Origin: Torymus aiolomorphi
Lineage: Eukaryota; Arthropoda; Insecta; Hymenoptera; Torymidae
Assembly (NCBI GenBank): GCA_036365515.1
Contig: CM070873.1
Location: 261,861,575 to 261,925,574, forward strand
Direction of reading: 5' to 3'
Length of the DNA: 64,000 bases
The notes beneath the pieces are model-generated. The model made no database searches and was not told where the DNA came from. It saw nothing but the letters and a program-made list of their open reading frames with translations. The position numbers and the translations under genes are program-made. Shown here one piece after another: positions 39,407 through 60,479 of the stretch. Position 1 is the first letter of the stretch, and the number at the start of each line of letters is the position of its first letter.

Positions 39407-42400
39407 GTGTATATGTGCGGTGTACAAACGGCACGTGCTTCATGCGGCTCTCGCGTGGCGGAGAGATTTCATTTGGAGGCAATTTCGGGCAGTGATTCTT
39501 TAACTGGATGTGTGTGGATGACTGTATATGTGTTGGGGTTTATCGAGCGCGGAGGAGGTCGCCGCGTGTGCGCTGCGATCGGTTTTAGCCCCGTGTAACG
39601 AGGTTAAAACATTTAGCGGAGAGATAGAGGCTCCGTTATCTGCATGAGATAAAAATAGCATTCGTCGATTTTCCATATAGTCGTTTTATCGGGCATCTGA
39701 CTGTTAAATGAAAAATTTTGACTGTCTAAAATTTCGTGACTGTTGTATGTTTATATACAATGTGAAATAGCATATGACGCGCTATAGATATATTCGCGAT
39801 TCCATGACGTCGAAAAGTTTGGGACAAAGTTATCATTCGAAATGTCGGAACGAATATTTGACATCGCATTCGAACACGTTCAAAACAGTACCTTTCCACT
39901 CGGACTTCAATCATACACCTTATACGATCAATTATAATTCACTGACGTCAAAGCGCGCTTACGACATAATTAATCACGCAACATTCACGTACACCGCACT
40001 TGAAAAACAAACCAACACACATATATAAACAAATCAAACTTGCGAGCCCATACGCTCAACACATTATACACACCGACAACAAAATCATTTATACAAAAGC
40101 TCTCCTACGTCAGAGCTCACTCACTCTCTCCCTCTCGCGAGGGCAATCCCGCAATCTTTATACGAGCATAGCGCACATTTCTTGCAAAGTCCGCCGCGGC
40201 ATACACGTTGAGTCCCGCGAATGACGAAAAATTCCGGCGCTCGCGCGCGTATTGCGCAGAATTCAACCGAGAAAGTTGCCGTATGCAGTGGTTCAAGTGT
40301 GTTGCTGCTGCTGTCTGTATGCGCTCTATATATATACACTGCGCTAGCGCTCTACATGTTAAAAATGTCAAATCGAGATCGATGTCTCGTATTTCTCCGC
40401 GGCTTATTACGTTGTTACGATATTAGCTCGGCAATATCGTGAAATATCATCTATTTCGCGAGTCCCCTCTCTCCCTCACTCCACCTTTTTCTATACACCT
40501 CGCGAGTATATTTCATTGCCCAGCAAGCGTTGTGCAAAACGAGGCTGCTGCTGCAGCGGCGATAATAAACCGAGTGTGTGTATCTCTCTAATGGATGCAT
40601 TATATCTTCCCGGCTTAATCAATACAAACGCGTGCGTGCGTCAGCGCCGAGAGTATAATTTAAATGATCCACGCGAGAGCGGTCGAAAAATATTATAAAT
40701 GAGGTAATGTTCTCCGCAAAATGCAGCCGTAACGTGTCCTTAATAATGTGGGAACACGTTGTGTACCACGTAGTTGCATCCATTTTTATGAAAATATCAC
40801 GCAAGTATGTGTGCACGCTGCAAAAGACACAGATAACTATCGCTCCGTAAACCCGCGGCTGTTTTTTGCAACCCCGCCACACGCATGCATGCGACATATA
40901 CGCGTCGTCTGGCTGGCCTAGCTCTCACTTTGTAGCATAAGCCTTTACTCACGAGGGCCGCCCTTGATAGACCGCGTCAATCCAGCCGGGAGTGCATATA
41001 AAATCACAATTACATAAGCGAAAATTCCTCCCATTCACGCGCTCGCGCTTTGTGTACACTCATATACATACACACGCGTATACACGTTTCATTCATATTT
41101 AAACATATCGGCGCGCATTCTAAGCCTCGCGATCCATGCCAATCGTCCCGCGAGCGATTATAAGGTTTGCCGCACACGTTGTGTGTTATAAATAGTCGTC
41201 GTCGCTACTGTACCTCGCTTGCTCGCTGCAGCTCGCAATGGCGATAAAAATCGCAAAGTGCTATCTTACATAAGTGTACTTTTGCAACGGGTGAGAGAGC
41301 CACACAAAAACACGGTCTTTATTGTTGTCCGCTCTCCTCTCTCCCTCATCTCCGTAGAAAGAAGAAACGAGGGAAAAAAGGACGCCACAAGAGAGAGAGA
41401 GAAAATTGCCTCGAGCAAAAGAGCCTCTGCTGTACATATACATATACAGCAGCGCAAAGAGGAAAAACCACGAGCGCGCAATGTCACGGTGTAAGTAGTC
41501 TTCGCTCGGCAGGTCCATCCTATCCCTCTCGCTCTGTGTGACAAAATCGCGCGACAACAATGACGCCAACGACGACTACTGCAATAGCGGGAGCTCGCGA
41601 GCGAGCGGCAAGGCCGCGCGGTATAAATCGCAATTCCGAGTGGCGCACGCGCCGTTCTCTTTTCCCTCGCGACAAATTAAGCCGCGCGCGCGTTGCTGCT
41701 GCTGCTGCAGCGGCGATCGCTCGCTCGCGAACCTCTCACCGCCGACCTATATCGAAATAAGGTGCACTCACTATTTATAGTGTTGACCTGTCTGATTAAC
41801 GCCTTACCGTGGGGCGGCTGTAATAGTGCTAAGCGCTTCGCTCGTCAAATTAAGTATTCGATCGCGCGAGCCCGGGATTTATGGCTCTTTTCAGCGCCGC
41901 GAGAGAGGCTTTCTGTGTTCCGCGCTCGTGCGGTAGTGTGTGTGTACGTGTATGTGAGTATAGGCTTGCGAAAAAGTGCACACAACAATAAATATGCTGA
42001 GCGCGCGCGAGAAAGATAGCTCACGGTGTGCTGTAGCACCTTGCGATTGTATTTATATAAGGACAAATGGATACAAATCTCCGACAAATTTTCATTTAAG
42101 CCTCGATAGTCATTCTTCTTCAGCTGCCTCTACTACTCGTCTCTCTCTCTGTCCCTCGTTGAGAGTGATTTCAAAGTCGACCTGTCAGAAAAATTCATCA
42201 AACCGTTCGAATTACCCCTATATACCTGGAGAGCGCAAAAAAAGGAACTCCCTCTTTCTCTCGCCGGCACCTAGTCCGATTCTCATTCGGGCCGGGTAAT
42301 TTCAAATATTTGAATTTCTGCAAGCCAGGAAGTTCAATAACTATCCGTTTCCAGCGCTCGCCCGCTTGCTCGGGCGCATAAATCGCCGCGGCACGTCCAG

Positions 42401-42533
42401 TCATATGCTGTTGGCGAAAGAAGAAGAAGAAGAGAGCGAAGCAGCGCGCATTCAGCGGAGCATTATTGGATTTCTCTCTCTGGCCCTCCGCGCGCGCAGC
42501 GTTGATTAACTATTTTCCATTCCTCAGTCGCTA

Positions 42534-42537
<4 letters not shown>

Positions 42538-42586
<49 letters not shown>
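42538..42586. repeat. (GA)n microsatellite
   Basis: A pure GA array of about 49 bp. Confidence 0.95.
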
Positions 42587-42590
<4 letters not shown>

Positions 42591-43103
42591 TTCGAATCCT
42601 TTTTTTACGTGGCGAGGAGGATCAATCGATTGCTCAAGTTCACTCGTATTCTTTAGAAAAAAGGCTTCTTTGGCAACGCCGCGGCAATGCAAATGATGAT
42701 TCATTTCTTCGCGATGTCGCATCACTTCTTGCCCGAGTGGAATTTCGCGACGAGATGGTATCGCGCGGCGTATTCTGGGTGCGCTATGCTGGATGCGGCT
42801 GCAGAACGAAATATATATTATTCTCACGTGCGCGGAGTGCTATATTATAATACACGCGAGTCGAGATTTTGTATTGTAATTGCGTTACTTAACGCGATAA
42901 ATGGATTGTTAAGTGAAGCTAGAGAGAGAGAGAAAGAGAGAGGAGAGCCTCCTTGAGAAGGACGAAGCGGTTATGAAGCCATTGTCGTTATTATTTTATA
43001 GAGTCGCGCCCGGGGGCTACTTCTTGAGGATTCAATTAAGATTCTTTGTGTTCTAAAATGCTCTTTGTTCGCCTCGAGTAACGTGACGAATCTAAAAACG
43101 GAT

Positions 43104-43109
<6 letters not shown>

Positions 43110-43147
<38 letters not shown>
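43110..43147. repeat. (CT)n microsatellite
   Basis: A pure CT array of about 38 bp. Confidence 0.94.
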
Positions 43148-43150
<3 letters not shown>

Positions 43151-45796
43151 CATCGCCCCGACGACCTTGATGGAATATATTTCCTCGAAAACATTTGACT
43201 TCGAAATTATACCAATTTTTCCTCTCGACTGAAATTTCAAACTTTTCTTTTGACAATAAAAAAAAAAAATCAAAATTAACATTTATTTTCTTCGACATTG
43301 GATTTTTTTTTCTTCTCTCGAGAACACTTTACCCGCATTACGCAAACCCTCAGCAGCTCTCTCTCCCCACGTCTCCGCTCACTACTATACTTACAGTGAT
43401 GAGACAACGTCGCTGTCGTCGTCCTGCTCTCTATTATACTTTTTTTCTCTCTCCTCGCAACACGCGTCGCCTGAATGCGATTCCATTTCAGCGCCTCGTC
43501 TGTTTCGTGCCGATCTCGCGACGTTGAAATGCAAAAGTTTCGCAAGGGATGTAACAGACTCGCATGTTCATATATATACGTGTCTGTGAGTGTCAGCGCG
43601 TCTGCAAGGCGGATCATTTTCTCTTGAATGGCGACTGCGTTCGCTGCACTTACACACAAATGTACGCACGCACGCACTCGTCTGTAATATATTCATAACT
43701 TTCTGTACGCGCACACGCGTGTCTGTATTCCGAGTAGAAAGGGTAGGTTATTATTCGCGATCTATACGTGCGGATACGTGAGTGTGTGAGTGTCTCTCTC
43801 TCTTTCTCTCTGTGATTGTATACACTTTTTACACATGCCGTGCTGAAACACTTTTTCTTATTTCAAAAGCGGTCGTCGTCGCACTTCGTAATTAATATTT
43901 CCTTAATTGAAAGCACCGCCTCGCGTTCGATAGGGGGAGAGTTGACAAACGATCTGTGTGTGTGTCTCATGTGTGCGGAAAGCATTATACGAGATAGAGA
44001 GAGAACAATGATCGAGAAAAATTCGAAAAATCCATAGGATACATGCCCGGAGGCCCGAGCCAAGCTACGCGTCGGCTTTGCCGGCACACAGTACGTGACC
44101 AGTCATAGATACGCGCTTCCTCGCCGTTCTTTTTCCATTTTCCGCGCACGCGTTCGTTCGTACGGTCGTCCGTCTCTCGTTCCAAGGAGAGCGCACACGC
44201 GACGCGGCGTTAGCAGTAACCGGATATATGTATTCGCGCTGCCATCGAAGCATCCTCTGTCGCTGTTCAGGATTGAACGCGCGTTATCTATATATCTATA
44301 GCAAAAACAATGCACTCTGTGTATATGTGTCTGTAAAAATCGGTATTGTATACACTACGCTTTGAAATTTTCGCACGCCTCGGCGCTCACATAGGTCATT
44401 CCTCCAATTAATTCTACAATCTCATACACATAACATTCGAGTCAAAAATATAATTTAATAATAAACCCCCGTGACACCTTATCATCATAATTAATACCCA
44501 GCACATTCGAAATCAAGTTCAAAGTGATGCGCCAGGCCAACTGCATGATCAAGCTCCAACATATATCATTCAAATAATTCAGCTCGCTCTCGTTTCCACA
44601 CACGTCATATAATAATGAGAGCCCGCGAGGAAAACCGAGTGAGTGAGAGGGACAGAAAGAAATGAACGAACGCTCAGGCTCGGTTGTAAAGACCCCTTGA
44701 CACGATCTTGGCTGGAGTATACGCCGTCGAGGCACCTCTGCCCGCGTAAAACCCCCGGAGCAGTCGCGGCTATCGCGAGCAAGACTCGAGAGACCGCGGA
44801 AGTAGCCAGAGACTTGGCCCGTTTCTCGAGAGAAGCGCGAGTCGCCTCTCGAAAATGTATAATTTTCTTCAGTTTCCGTAAATTAAGAGGCGCGAGGTTC
44901 TTGAGAGACTTGCTACTCTCTTTCATGCTTTTTTTTTTCGAGAAAAAGTGGGAAAGTGTGAAAATTGTGCACGCGAGGTAAGAAAAAAAATTTTTGTGAA
45001 TTTTCGCTTCACAATTTCGTGCCTGGACAACGCACAGACCAGTGCACATTTTACTCTAAAACTCGAATACTTGTTAGTATCGCAATAGGCTTTATTTTTA
45101 GCGTTAACCCATTCCAATCGAATTCCCCATTGTACGGTGAAATTTACTATTACAAAAGCCCCCATTGAACACCACACTGCAGTTTGCGACAAAAGGCCGA
45201 AAAGACTTATTTCAGCGGCTGACAAATGGAAAGTGCAAAATGAAATACACTAATGCCCGTGTCGTCTATGGCGTCGCCGTATATACTCTGCTCGCGCGGC
45301 CTTACGCGCGTCTCCTTTCAAATCCACATACGCGCTCTTTCTCTTTCACAAACCCCGCTCGCTCGCTCGACTCGATCGTACGTTGCCTATCACGCGTTGA
45401 CAGCATCAATTACGTCGGCAAAGGGAACACCGCACGAGCGGCTTGAGTCATTTGGAGAGTCGTGTAATCGCGCGCTGATTCGATTAGCTTGCGACAACAT
45501 TCTTCGCTGGTGAGGTTGTACATATGCGTGTGGCAAAATCGAGCGGAGTGTGCGTGTGTATACTGTGCCGCTCTTTCGCTCTGTGTTTTACATTGCGGAT
45601 GGGCAGGTTGGAGTGGCAAAGGGGAAGAAGAGAATGGGCGGAAGGATTGCTATCGAAAAAGTGTCTTTATTATAAGTTATATAAAGGCCAGCTATAGCGC
45701 GGATTTTTCCCCTCCACGCGAGACAAGGTAACGCGTTTCTCCTTCCAATATTCGTCTAAACAACTTTATCCTTTCTCTCTGAAAACGGTGATTGCC

Positions 45797-50075
<4,279 letters not shown>

Positions 50076-50136
50076 TTGTGAATGAAAAGATTTCCAATTT
50101 ACGAGGACGTAAATGTGAAATCACGCGGCTGATTTA
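50076..50136 (+). repeat. Local direct repeat, copy 1
   Basis: This block of about 60 bp (TTGTGAATGAAAAGATTTC, then GACGTAAATGTGAAAT) recurs 250 bp downstream at 50326-50392 in the same orientation, with scattered substitutions. The two copies bracket a GA array and a CA-CG tract. It is a diverged local segmental duplication with no coding signal. Confidence 0.75.
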
Positions 50137-50165
50137 AGAGTGATACGAGAGGAGGAAGAGAGCAC

Positions 50166-50167
<2 letters not shown>

Positions 50168-50207
<40 letters not shown>
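50168..50207. repeat. (GA)n microsatellite
   Basis: A pure GA array of about 40 bp, between the two direct-repeat copies. Confidence 0.95.
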
Positions 50208-50212
<5 letters not shown>

Positions 50213-50279
50213 CGCACTTGTGCGGCCCGATCGATCGCGAGCGCAGTGTAATTATATTCGGCGACGTCCGATACGCTTC

Positions 50280-50309
50280 CACACACACACACACACACGC
50301 GCGCGCGCG
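50280..50309. repeat. (CA)n-(CG)n alternating tract
   Basis: Thirty bases of unbroken purine-pyrimidine alternation, CA then CG, immediately before the second direct-repeat copy. Confidence 0.88.
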
Positions 50310-50325
50310 ACACCCCGGGGCATAT

Positions 50326-50392
50326 TTTTGTAAATGAAAAGATTTCAAATTTATGACGACGTAAATGTGAAATTCCGCCGGTGTGATTTACG
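50326..50392 (+). repeat. Local direct repeat, copy 2
   Basis: The partner of 50076-50136. It shares AATGAAAAGATTTC and GACGTAAATGTGAAAT, with point differences between them. Confidence 0.75.
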
Positions 50393-51846
50393 TGGCGCGA
50401 GAACGAGGAGAAAGAGGCGACCGGGCGCGGAAGAGATGCAAGTGGGCGCGGGAGATCGAGGACGAGCCGCACGGGCTTTTTTCCCTCTCGCCGCCTAAAG
50501 TCGCCTAACTCTCGCGCAGCCTCTAATGACTATCCGCTCTCTCGTAAACGCGGAAGAGATCGGCCGCAGCAGTGCAGCGCGGACTTTCCTTCTGTTGTAA
50601 CCTCACCAAATTCTGCGGCAAGCGAGCGAACGTACACTACTACTTACTACTATAACTACTCCCACCTTTGACTGACTGACTGGCCGTTCGCGGAACGTAA
50701 ACACAGAGCCGCGAGCTGCAGCAGCAGCAGTTCGCCGGCGACCTTTTTTTCATTCTCTCATGGAGAGAGGATTCCCCCTTACGGAGCGCGAATTCTTCAG
50801 GCGAAATTTAATGGCCGCGCCGATAAGTTCGCGAGTACGATTTAATCAGAGCGCCGGATCTTCGATGCATCGATGAAGCGTTCCTCTCTCCTTTTTTTTA
50901 TTCGCGTGTACACCGCGCCGTCTCCTTATACGCGCGCCGAAATATATATGATGCGCGGCAGAGATATACGCGAGAGAGTCTTTAAGTATATACGAGGAGG
51001 ACGACGGCGGCACGCTGGCAGCTCTAAATAGCAGGTGCCTGATTTTCCGCATAAATCCCAGCGTTTTATTAGAGGCTGCATATAAATTAGAGGCTACTAC
51101 CGAAGTGCGATTCTCTCTCGCGCTCGAGGCTACACACCGTTGTTGTATCGCATATATATAGCTAGGTGCACATTGTTTCGCGTCGCGCGCGGCTGTGTAG
51201 TGTAAATTAAAAGCCGATGATCGCTCCCGCTCTCGGCTGCCGCATGGTGAATGGGATGGCTTGCATTTTATTACACGAACCGCTGCTGCCGCTGCTGCTT
51301 GTGATTTACGAGCGTTTCAGCTATCTCGAAAGGTAACAATTGCACAAAACGCCTCAAAGCTGCTGCTGCTGCTGCTTCTGCGTATAATGTGTGTGTGTGT
51401 GTGTGTCTCTGTGCTCGCAGGGCAGAGAGAGCTTTTCCTACATATACTGGACGCGTGCGCTCGTCGCTTAAGACAATCGCGACATTTTCACGATCGCCGT
51501 AAATCACGTGACTCCTTATTCATTGGAAATTCAATAGCTCTAATAGCTAATAGATTTTTCATAATAACCACGCACGCGCTGCTCGCAAGAGATTATTATT
51601 CATCCCGGTGTGTCTGTGCCACTGCGCGCTGCGCTCCGCAACGTGCGTCTTCTTCTTCTTCTGCGCTGCGATCCTTTCGAACTCCTAAAAAGGCAGATTC
51701 ACATGCCAGGAGGTGAGCGCGAGTGGAGAGGAGTCGCCTTGAAAGTCTGCCTCTCCTCTCTCATCTCTTTCTCTTCGTTTTGGGCTTAAAGCGCGAGCGA
51801 GTGGCGGCAGCCCGCGGGTGTAGCAGCGATCGACATAGCTCGGAGA

Positions 51847-51869
51847 GCAGCAGCAGCAGCAGCAGCAGC
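51847..51869. repeat. (AGC)n trinucleotide repeat
   Basis: About seven to eight perfect AGC units in noncoding DNA. Confidence 0.9.
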
Positions 51870-54507
51870 CCGACACGCCGGTTCGACGAACTTTCACGCG
51901 GCAGCGCCGGCAGTCGCGCCGATCGACTTTCGTACATTCTAAGAACTTACGTTCACTTCTCTCTGTCTCTTTCTCTCCCTCTCTTTCTCTCTCTACCGGA
52001 TTGAAATGTCAGTTATCTCACAGGCTGAAAACGCGGTGGGCGCATATACGAGCGCTTGCGCGCGCGTTTAGAAAGGCCATAGAAATTTTCAGTCGCCGCC
52101 GAGAGCGTAATATCCTTTGCACTTCCCCGTTGAGTGTGTATGGATTAAAGGTGCGTATGTATGTGTACGTAGCTTTCAGCGGTTCGTTTGCATCGTGAGA
52201 TCCAGACGAAACGTCTGGTTAGGTGTACGAAGAGAGGATGATTTTTTTCGAGAGAGAGAGCATGGGTATACGTATGGGGATCGGAGCGGGTACATAATTG
52301 CACGGTGCATAAATTATAGGCGCGCGCGAGTGTGCGATGAGTGTAGTTCTGATACCGATCTAACAATGCGCAATATCAACAGTGGGATTTATAGGCGGAA
52401 CGTCAAATGTTTCGGAAAAATTGCAATGTTTGGCGCGTACGATGATTTTCTCAGGCTGCATATATTGAAACGTTAGTGTGGTAGGAGGAGAATTATTAAA
52501 AAAAAGTGAGTAGAATTTATCGTACGAGGTCGATAGTACCGTAATGCTACTACGTGAAGATGCTTTACAATTACAGTAAAATACGATTGAAAGTGAATTG
52601 AAATTGAATACGTGACATTTCATTCGCCTGATATTATCGGTGTAATGATCGACTCAATAATTACATCGTTTAAAATATTTATGTGTAATCAGCACAAAGA
52701 CATTTAAATGTGATTGATATTTTATAGGCGTTCGGTAATTTTATATAATAATGCCAGGAATTTCCATAATTTTTATCTCTGCATTCAGCGCCTACACCTC
52801 GAGCACCATTAGAATCTGTTAGAAAGTCATACGCGACTGACTGAATCGTGTTGATATTATGCTTCTGTTTAAAAATTTCTTTTTTAATGTCAAGTTCTTG
52901 TACTAAATTTGAAAAATGAAAGGTATACAAACTTTTCGAATAAGTCTCGCGCAAACCCCCCTCGTTCTTGCATCATTTTTCCCAAAACAATATTATGTAA
53001 AGACATCTTTGGGAAATCCTTTTTTTCGCGTTACATGTTTGTTTTGATAATGCAACGCGTATACGTTCTAAAATAAGTTTCATACGTAAAAGTCTACTAT
53101 AAGTCATAACAGACATACAACTCTGTTATTATACTCACATTCAATAAACGTTATTATACTACCTATTCTCTCAACTTCTAAAATTGAATTCCAACAGTCA
53201 TCTACAAATAAGCTCAACAAGAATTACAGCCAATACACACTCTAACCCCGTATTGTTTGTAAATTTTCCAATCTCGAATTCGCAATTCGCTATACACCAG
53301 CACGTGATTTTTTGAAAACCCCGGGGAAGGCCACAACAACCACTATACCACACACGCGCTCGGCTGACAGAAATTCCTGATGACTAAGTGCTTTCGGGTT
53401 TCCAACAAAATCCATCGCAGCCAGCCAGCCAGCGTATAGAGAATATAAACATAGGCCCGAAAAACCGGTCTACTCGTGCCCAGCTGTGTGCGACGGAAAA
53501 GAAAGTAAAATAAAGCAAAGCGACATAACGCGCGCGCGCGCACGCTCCCCGAAGAAAGGATTTACAGTCCCGCAGAAGCGAGCAAGCTTTACGATTGTCC
53601 GCGAGCCGGGTGCGCTGTACACACTCTATATATATACTATATACTCACACATATACATACAGCCAGCGAGCTCGAGACACAGACGAACTACTCTCGCGAA
53701 GGCGATCGCCTTGAACCAGGGTAAAAGACTGCGCGCGCCGACACTTTCGGACCAGCCAAGTTCAACGAACGTTCACCAGGCGAACGTCCGCTCTCTGTCT
53801 CTCTTTCTCGAGGCCTTGCGCGCGAGCGTAAAAATCGTCTCGCGGACGTCCTCGAAGACACGCCGGTATTATTGGCGCATGTATATACCCGTGCACGCAT
53901 ACCTACCTATAGTGATGATGGGGCTGTGGGCGGACGTATCGCGTTACCCGTGCCGCGTGTATACGTACGGGCTCTATATCCTCTCTCCGCGTTGGATTAG
54001 GGGAAGCGATAGATTCCCACGGCGGGGGCATCGGCGGCAGCGGCAGCAGCAGTAGCAGCTCCCTCTCCTACGCTTTTTACGCTCGCGCGCGCACGATATC
54101 GAACGGTGCTGCACGACATCGAGGACTGCGATCTCGATTCAACGCAGCACGCGGCGGTAGTGAGGGGGGGGGGGGCGAGTAGTCATTAGGTTTGGCGAAT
54201 TGCTCTTGCGCAATAGCGAGTGTGTTACAAGTGTTCTCTCGCACGTGCGAAAATTAATGAGTGAGAGAGAGAGAGAAACCGATCGGCAAAAGGGGAGGTG
54301 AACCCCATTGCAAGCAACCCCTCCCACTCGAAAACTCGTATATAGTTTGAAAAACGTAAAGTCAATCATTGGATGGAATAATATTTTTGCAGTAGTATAT
54401 ACTGCGCTCACGTATATATAAATATCGCGAGACTTTTATTTAAAGCAAAATATAAAAATCTGAGCCGACATGTCGATCGAACCAGCTGCCACTAGCATCG
54501 CATAACC

Positions 54508-54534
54508 CACACACACACACACACACGCGCGCGC
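54508..54534. repeat. (CA)n-(CG)n alternating tract
   Basis: A 27-bp unbroken alternating purine-pyrimidine tract of the same design as those at 4708 and 50280. Confidence 0.88.
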
Positions 54535-55399
54535 TCGAGATCGCTCCGTTGCACCAAACCCTTCGCGTGACTGACGCGAATGCATTTCGGATTTTCGAAA
54601 GCGCGACGTACGTACCTGTGTATGTATATATATACACACAGCCCACGCCGTAAATTTCCAATCCGGCGAATTTTACGGGCGCGCGCAACAAAAAAACGTC
54701 CGCAGAAATCAAAGCTTCTGCCGCGGCGGGCAATAAATAATGTCTTCGTGCTCTCTCAATTACGCGTCTCATCTCTGTGTGTAGGTAGGTATATATACAC
54801 CGTAGATTTCGCAACGAGGGCTCGCGCGATCGATCCGTAAATTGTTAGCCGCGCTGCGACTCCTCGCGCGGCTGCTTCTCGATTGACGAGCCATAAAGGT
54901 GTCAATGAAGGCGTGCAAAAATTTAAGGCCGCCGTGTAAAAATCTCGCGGAGCCGTGTGTGCATATATATATTATACCTGTATACGCAAAAAACGTCAAA
55001 GGTGTGTGTAATACAGGCTCTATCTCTTTCTGCCACCTCCTCGATTATTCAAGAGCGGGATAGGAAGAGAGTGGAAAAAGGGTGTAGCGGCGCCGCAGCT
55101 GCGGCTAGCCCGCTCTAAAAGTTGAAAGTGCGCGGGTGTGTCTCGCTCCTCTTCTCCTGCTTTCCTTTTTATTGTGACCCATCTCTCCCTCTCTCTCTCT
55201 CTTACTCTTCTGTACCGCCGGTGCAATCATTTCTTTTATCCGCTCGCCTCTCTTTCACTCCTATGTACACCACCTCTCGGTATAGAGAGTATCTCTCCCG
55301 CGCGTCCTCTCTCTCACGAACGCGCATGTGACAGCTGTTTCCAATAGAAGCCGAGGCGCGTGATATACCTGAAAAGAAGCGTGCGACGACAAAGAAAGA

Positions 55400-55431
<32 letters not shown>

Positions 55432-55505
55432 GAGCTGTTCTTCGCACTATATGCGTTTATCGCTTCTCGCGCAGCAGCGACGATATTTTCCTCGATTCCC
55501 TGGGA

Positions 55506-59036
<3,531 letters not shown>

Positions 59037-59108
59037 CATGGGGATATTTCACATGAAGTCAGCAGCTCAAAATTTTAAAATCGCTTAGGCTTGGTGAGTT
59101 TACAGTTT
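59037..59108 (+). repeat. Left terminal inverted repeat
   Basis: Begins CATGGGGATATTTCACATG and ends GGTGAGTTTACAGTTT. It pairs with 62995-63064. Confidence 0.85.
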
Positions 59109-59147
59109 GTAGTTGATGATGCAGCTTATGGTAGACGTCAGGATGTG

Positions 59148-59345
59148 TGAATTTTGTCTCTGATGGCCAATTTTCTACCAGGATTTTTTAAATAAATGAA
59201 ACAACATTTATTTTTAAAACGACGTTTCGGACACTTTTTTCTGTGTCCCTCTTCAGGTAATTTAGTTATTAAGTCAAGTAGGCGTACTTGCGGGATACAA
59301 TCCGCTTCGTCAAATCGTCGTTGATTGACAATAAACCATAACGTA
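59148..59345 (-). mobile_element. Retroelement-like fragment with hammerhead-like core
   Basis: On the minus strand, CTGAAGA (fitting the hammerhead core CUGANGA) is followed by a 6-bp stem GGACAC/GUGUCC with an A-rich loop and then GAAAC (all within 59221-59257). This layout matches conserved parts of the small hammerhead ribozymes known in Penelope-like retroelements. One unpaired G precedes the stem. Stem III would be only AC/GU with no loop, so self-cleavage in this monomer is doubtful. The weak frame at 59138-59404 is not recognised as a protein. It may be a Penelope-type terminal fragment captured in the element, or coincidence. Confidence 0.3.
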
Positions 59346-60099
59346 CATGCATAGTCTATGCTATTGTTTATTATAAATATCTTGGAAAATATGCAAGATA
59401 GCAAAATTTTACAAGAGGCAAAAAAGTTTCTAAATGTAAAAATATACGTTTTAGCGTTATAAAAAATTAAATTGTTAATAACAAATTAGCAACAACTTTT
59501 TCGAAAAAATAAATTGCATATTCGGAATCAGCGGAAAAAAGTATATGGAAATAACTACACACTTCTCATGGAAAAAACTTGAAACAAAAAGTGTCGTCGG
59601 CGGAAAACGTCTTTACACACTGTTTTGTAGATTTTGAGCGCTATCTTGACGTCGCCATCTCGAATTTAAAAAAAAATCCAACGGGGTTTTAAAGAGAACA
59701 TAAAAACTCCACGATTTATAGCAAATGCGATGATCTGGTACAACTTTATCATGTTGAAAATTCACATTTCTGAAAAAAAATGTTGAAAATTTCGGATTTT
59801 TTTTGCAATAAATTGTTATAACTTTTTTTAGTGAAGTCGTAGCCCAATTCTGGCTACGGCATTCGAAAGAGGAGGCTTGAAACTATCCGAAATGGTACTT
59901 TTACATTTTTTTGGGCCGTTTATATAAAAAGTTAAAATGCTGAAAACTCAAAATCTTGGACATTTGAGACGAAATGGATTAAAAGGTTTTGAATATGATA
60001 TTACAATCAATTATTTTATTTATTTTTCACACATAATTTTAAAAATAAATCATACGTATTATTTTATTCATATATATAATTGAATTACATGAAAAACGC

Positions 60100-60470
60100 A
60101 GCACGCAAAACTACTATGTAGAATTTGTGGGCGCACACTACAACTTTTATACATTTAATATACTTGTGTAAAGTCAAATACTGTTGAATAATATAAGAAA
60201 AACGAGCATTTTATCTGTATTTAGGCATTATAAATCGTTTTTATTATTATAGGTCTAGTTCACAAATTTTAAATGGAAGAAAGTTTTGTTTGAATGTTAT
60301 TATTTACAACTTCTGTATTTAACATTTTTGTATAAAGTTAAATCCTGTAAAGTAATAACCAAATATCGACATTTTTAGGTACATTTAAGCGTTTAAAATC
60401 GTTTTTAAGGGTTTATTTAATCAGAATTTGATTGTACAAAAAAAACATTGTACAAAATTAATACAAAACA
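60100..60470. repeat. Degenerate tandem repeat array, first block
   Basis: Two diverged copies lie about 166 bp apart (marker CAACTT at 60141 and 60307). Shared words include AAATCCTGT, TCGACATTTTTAGGTAC and AAATCGTTTTTA. The same unit reappears at 61490-62060 beyond an intervening 1-kb segment. Confidence 0.65.
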
Positions 60471-60479
60471 AATACTAGG

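Noticed and set aside
39774..40028. 84-codon non-repetitive frame
   Set aside because: Short, unrecognised, and overlapped by a minus-strand frame of similar quality.
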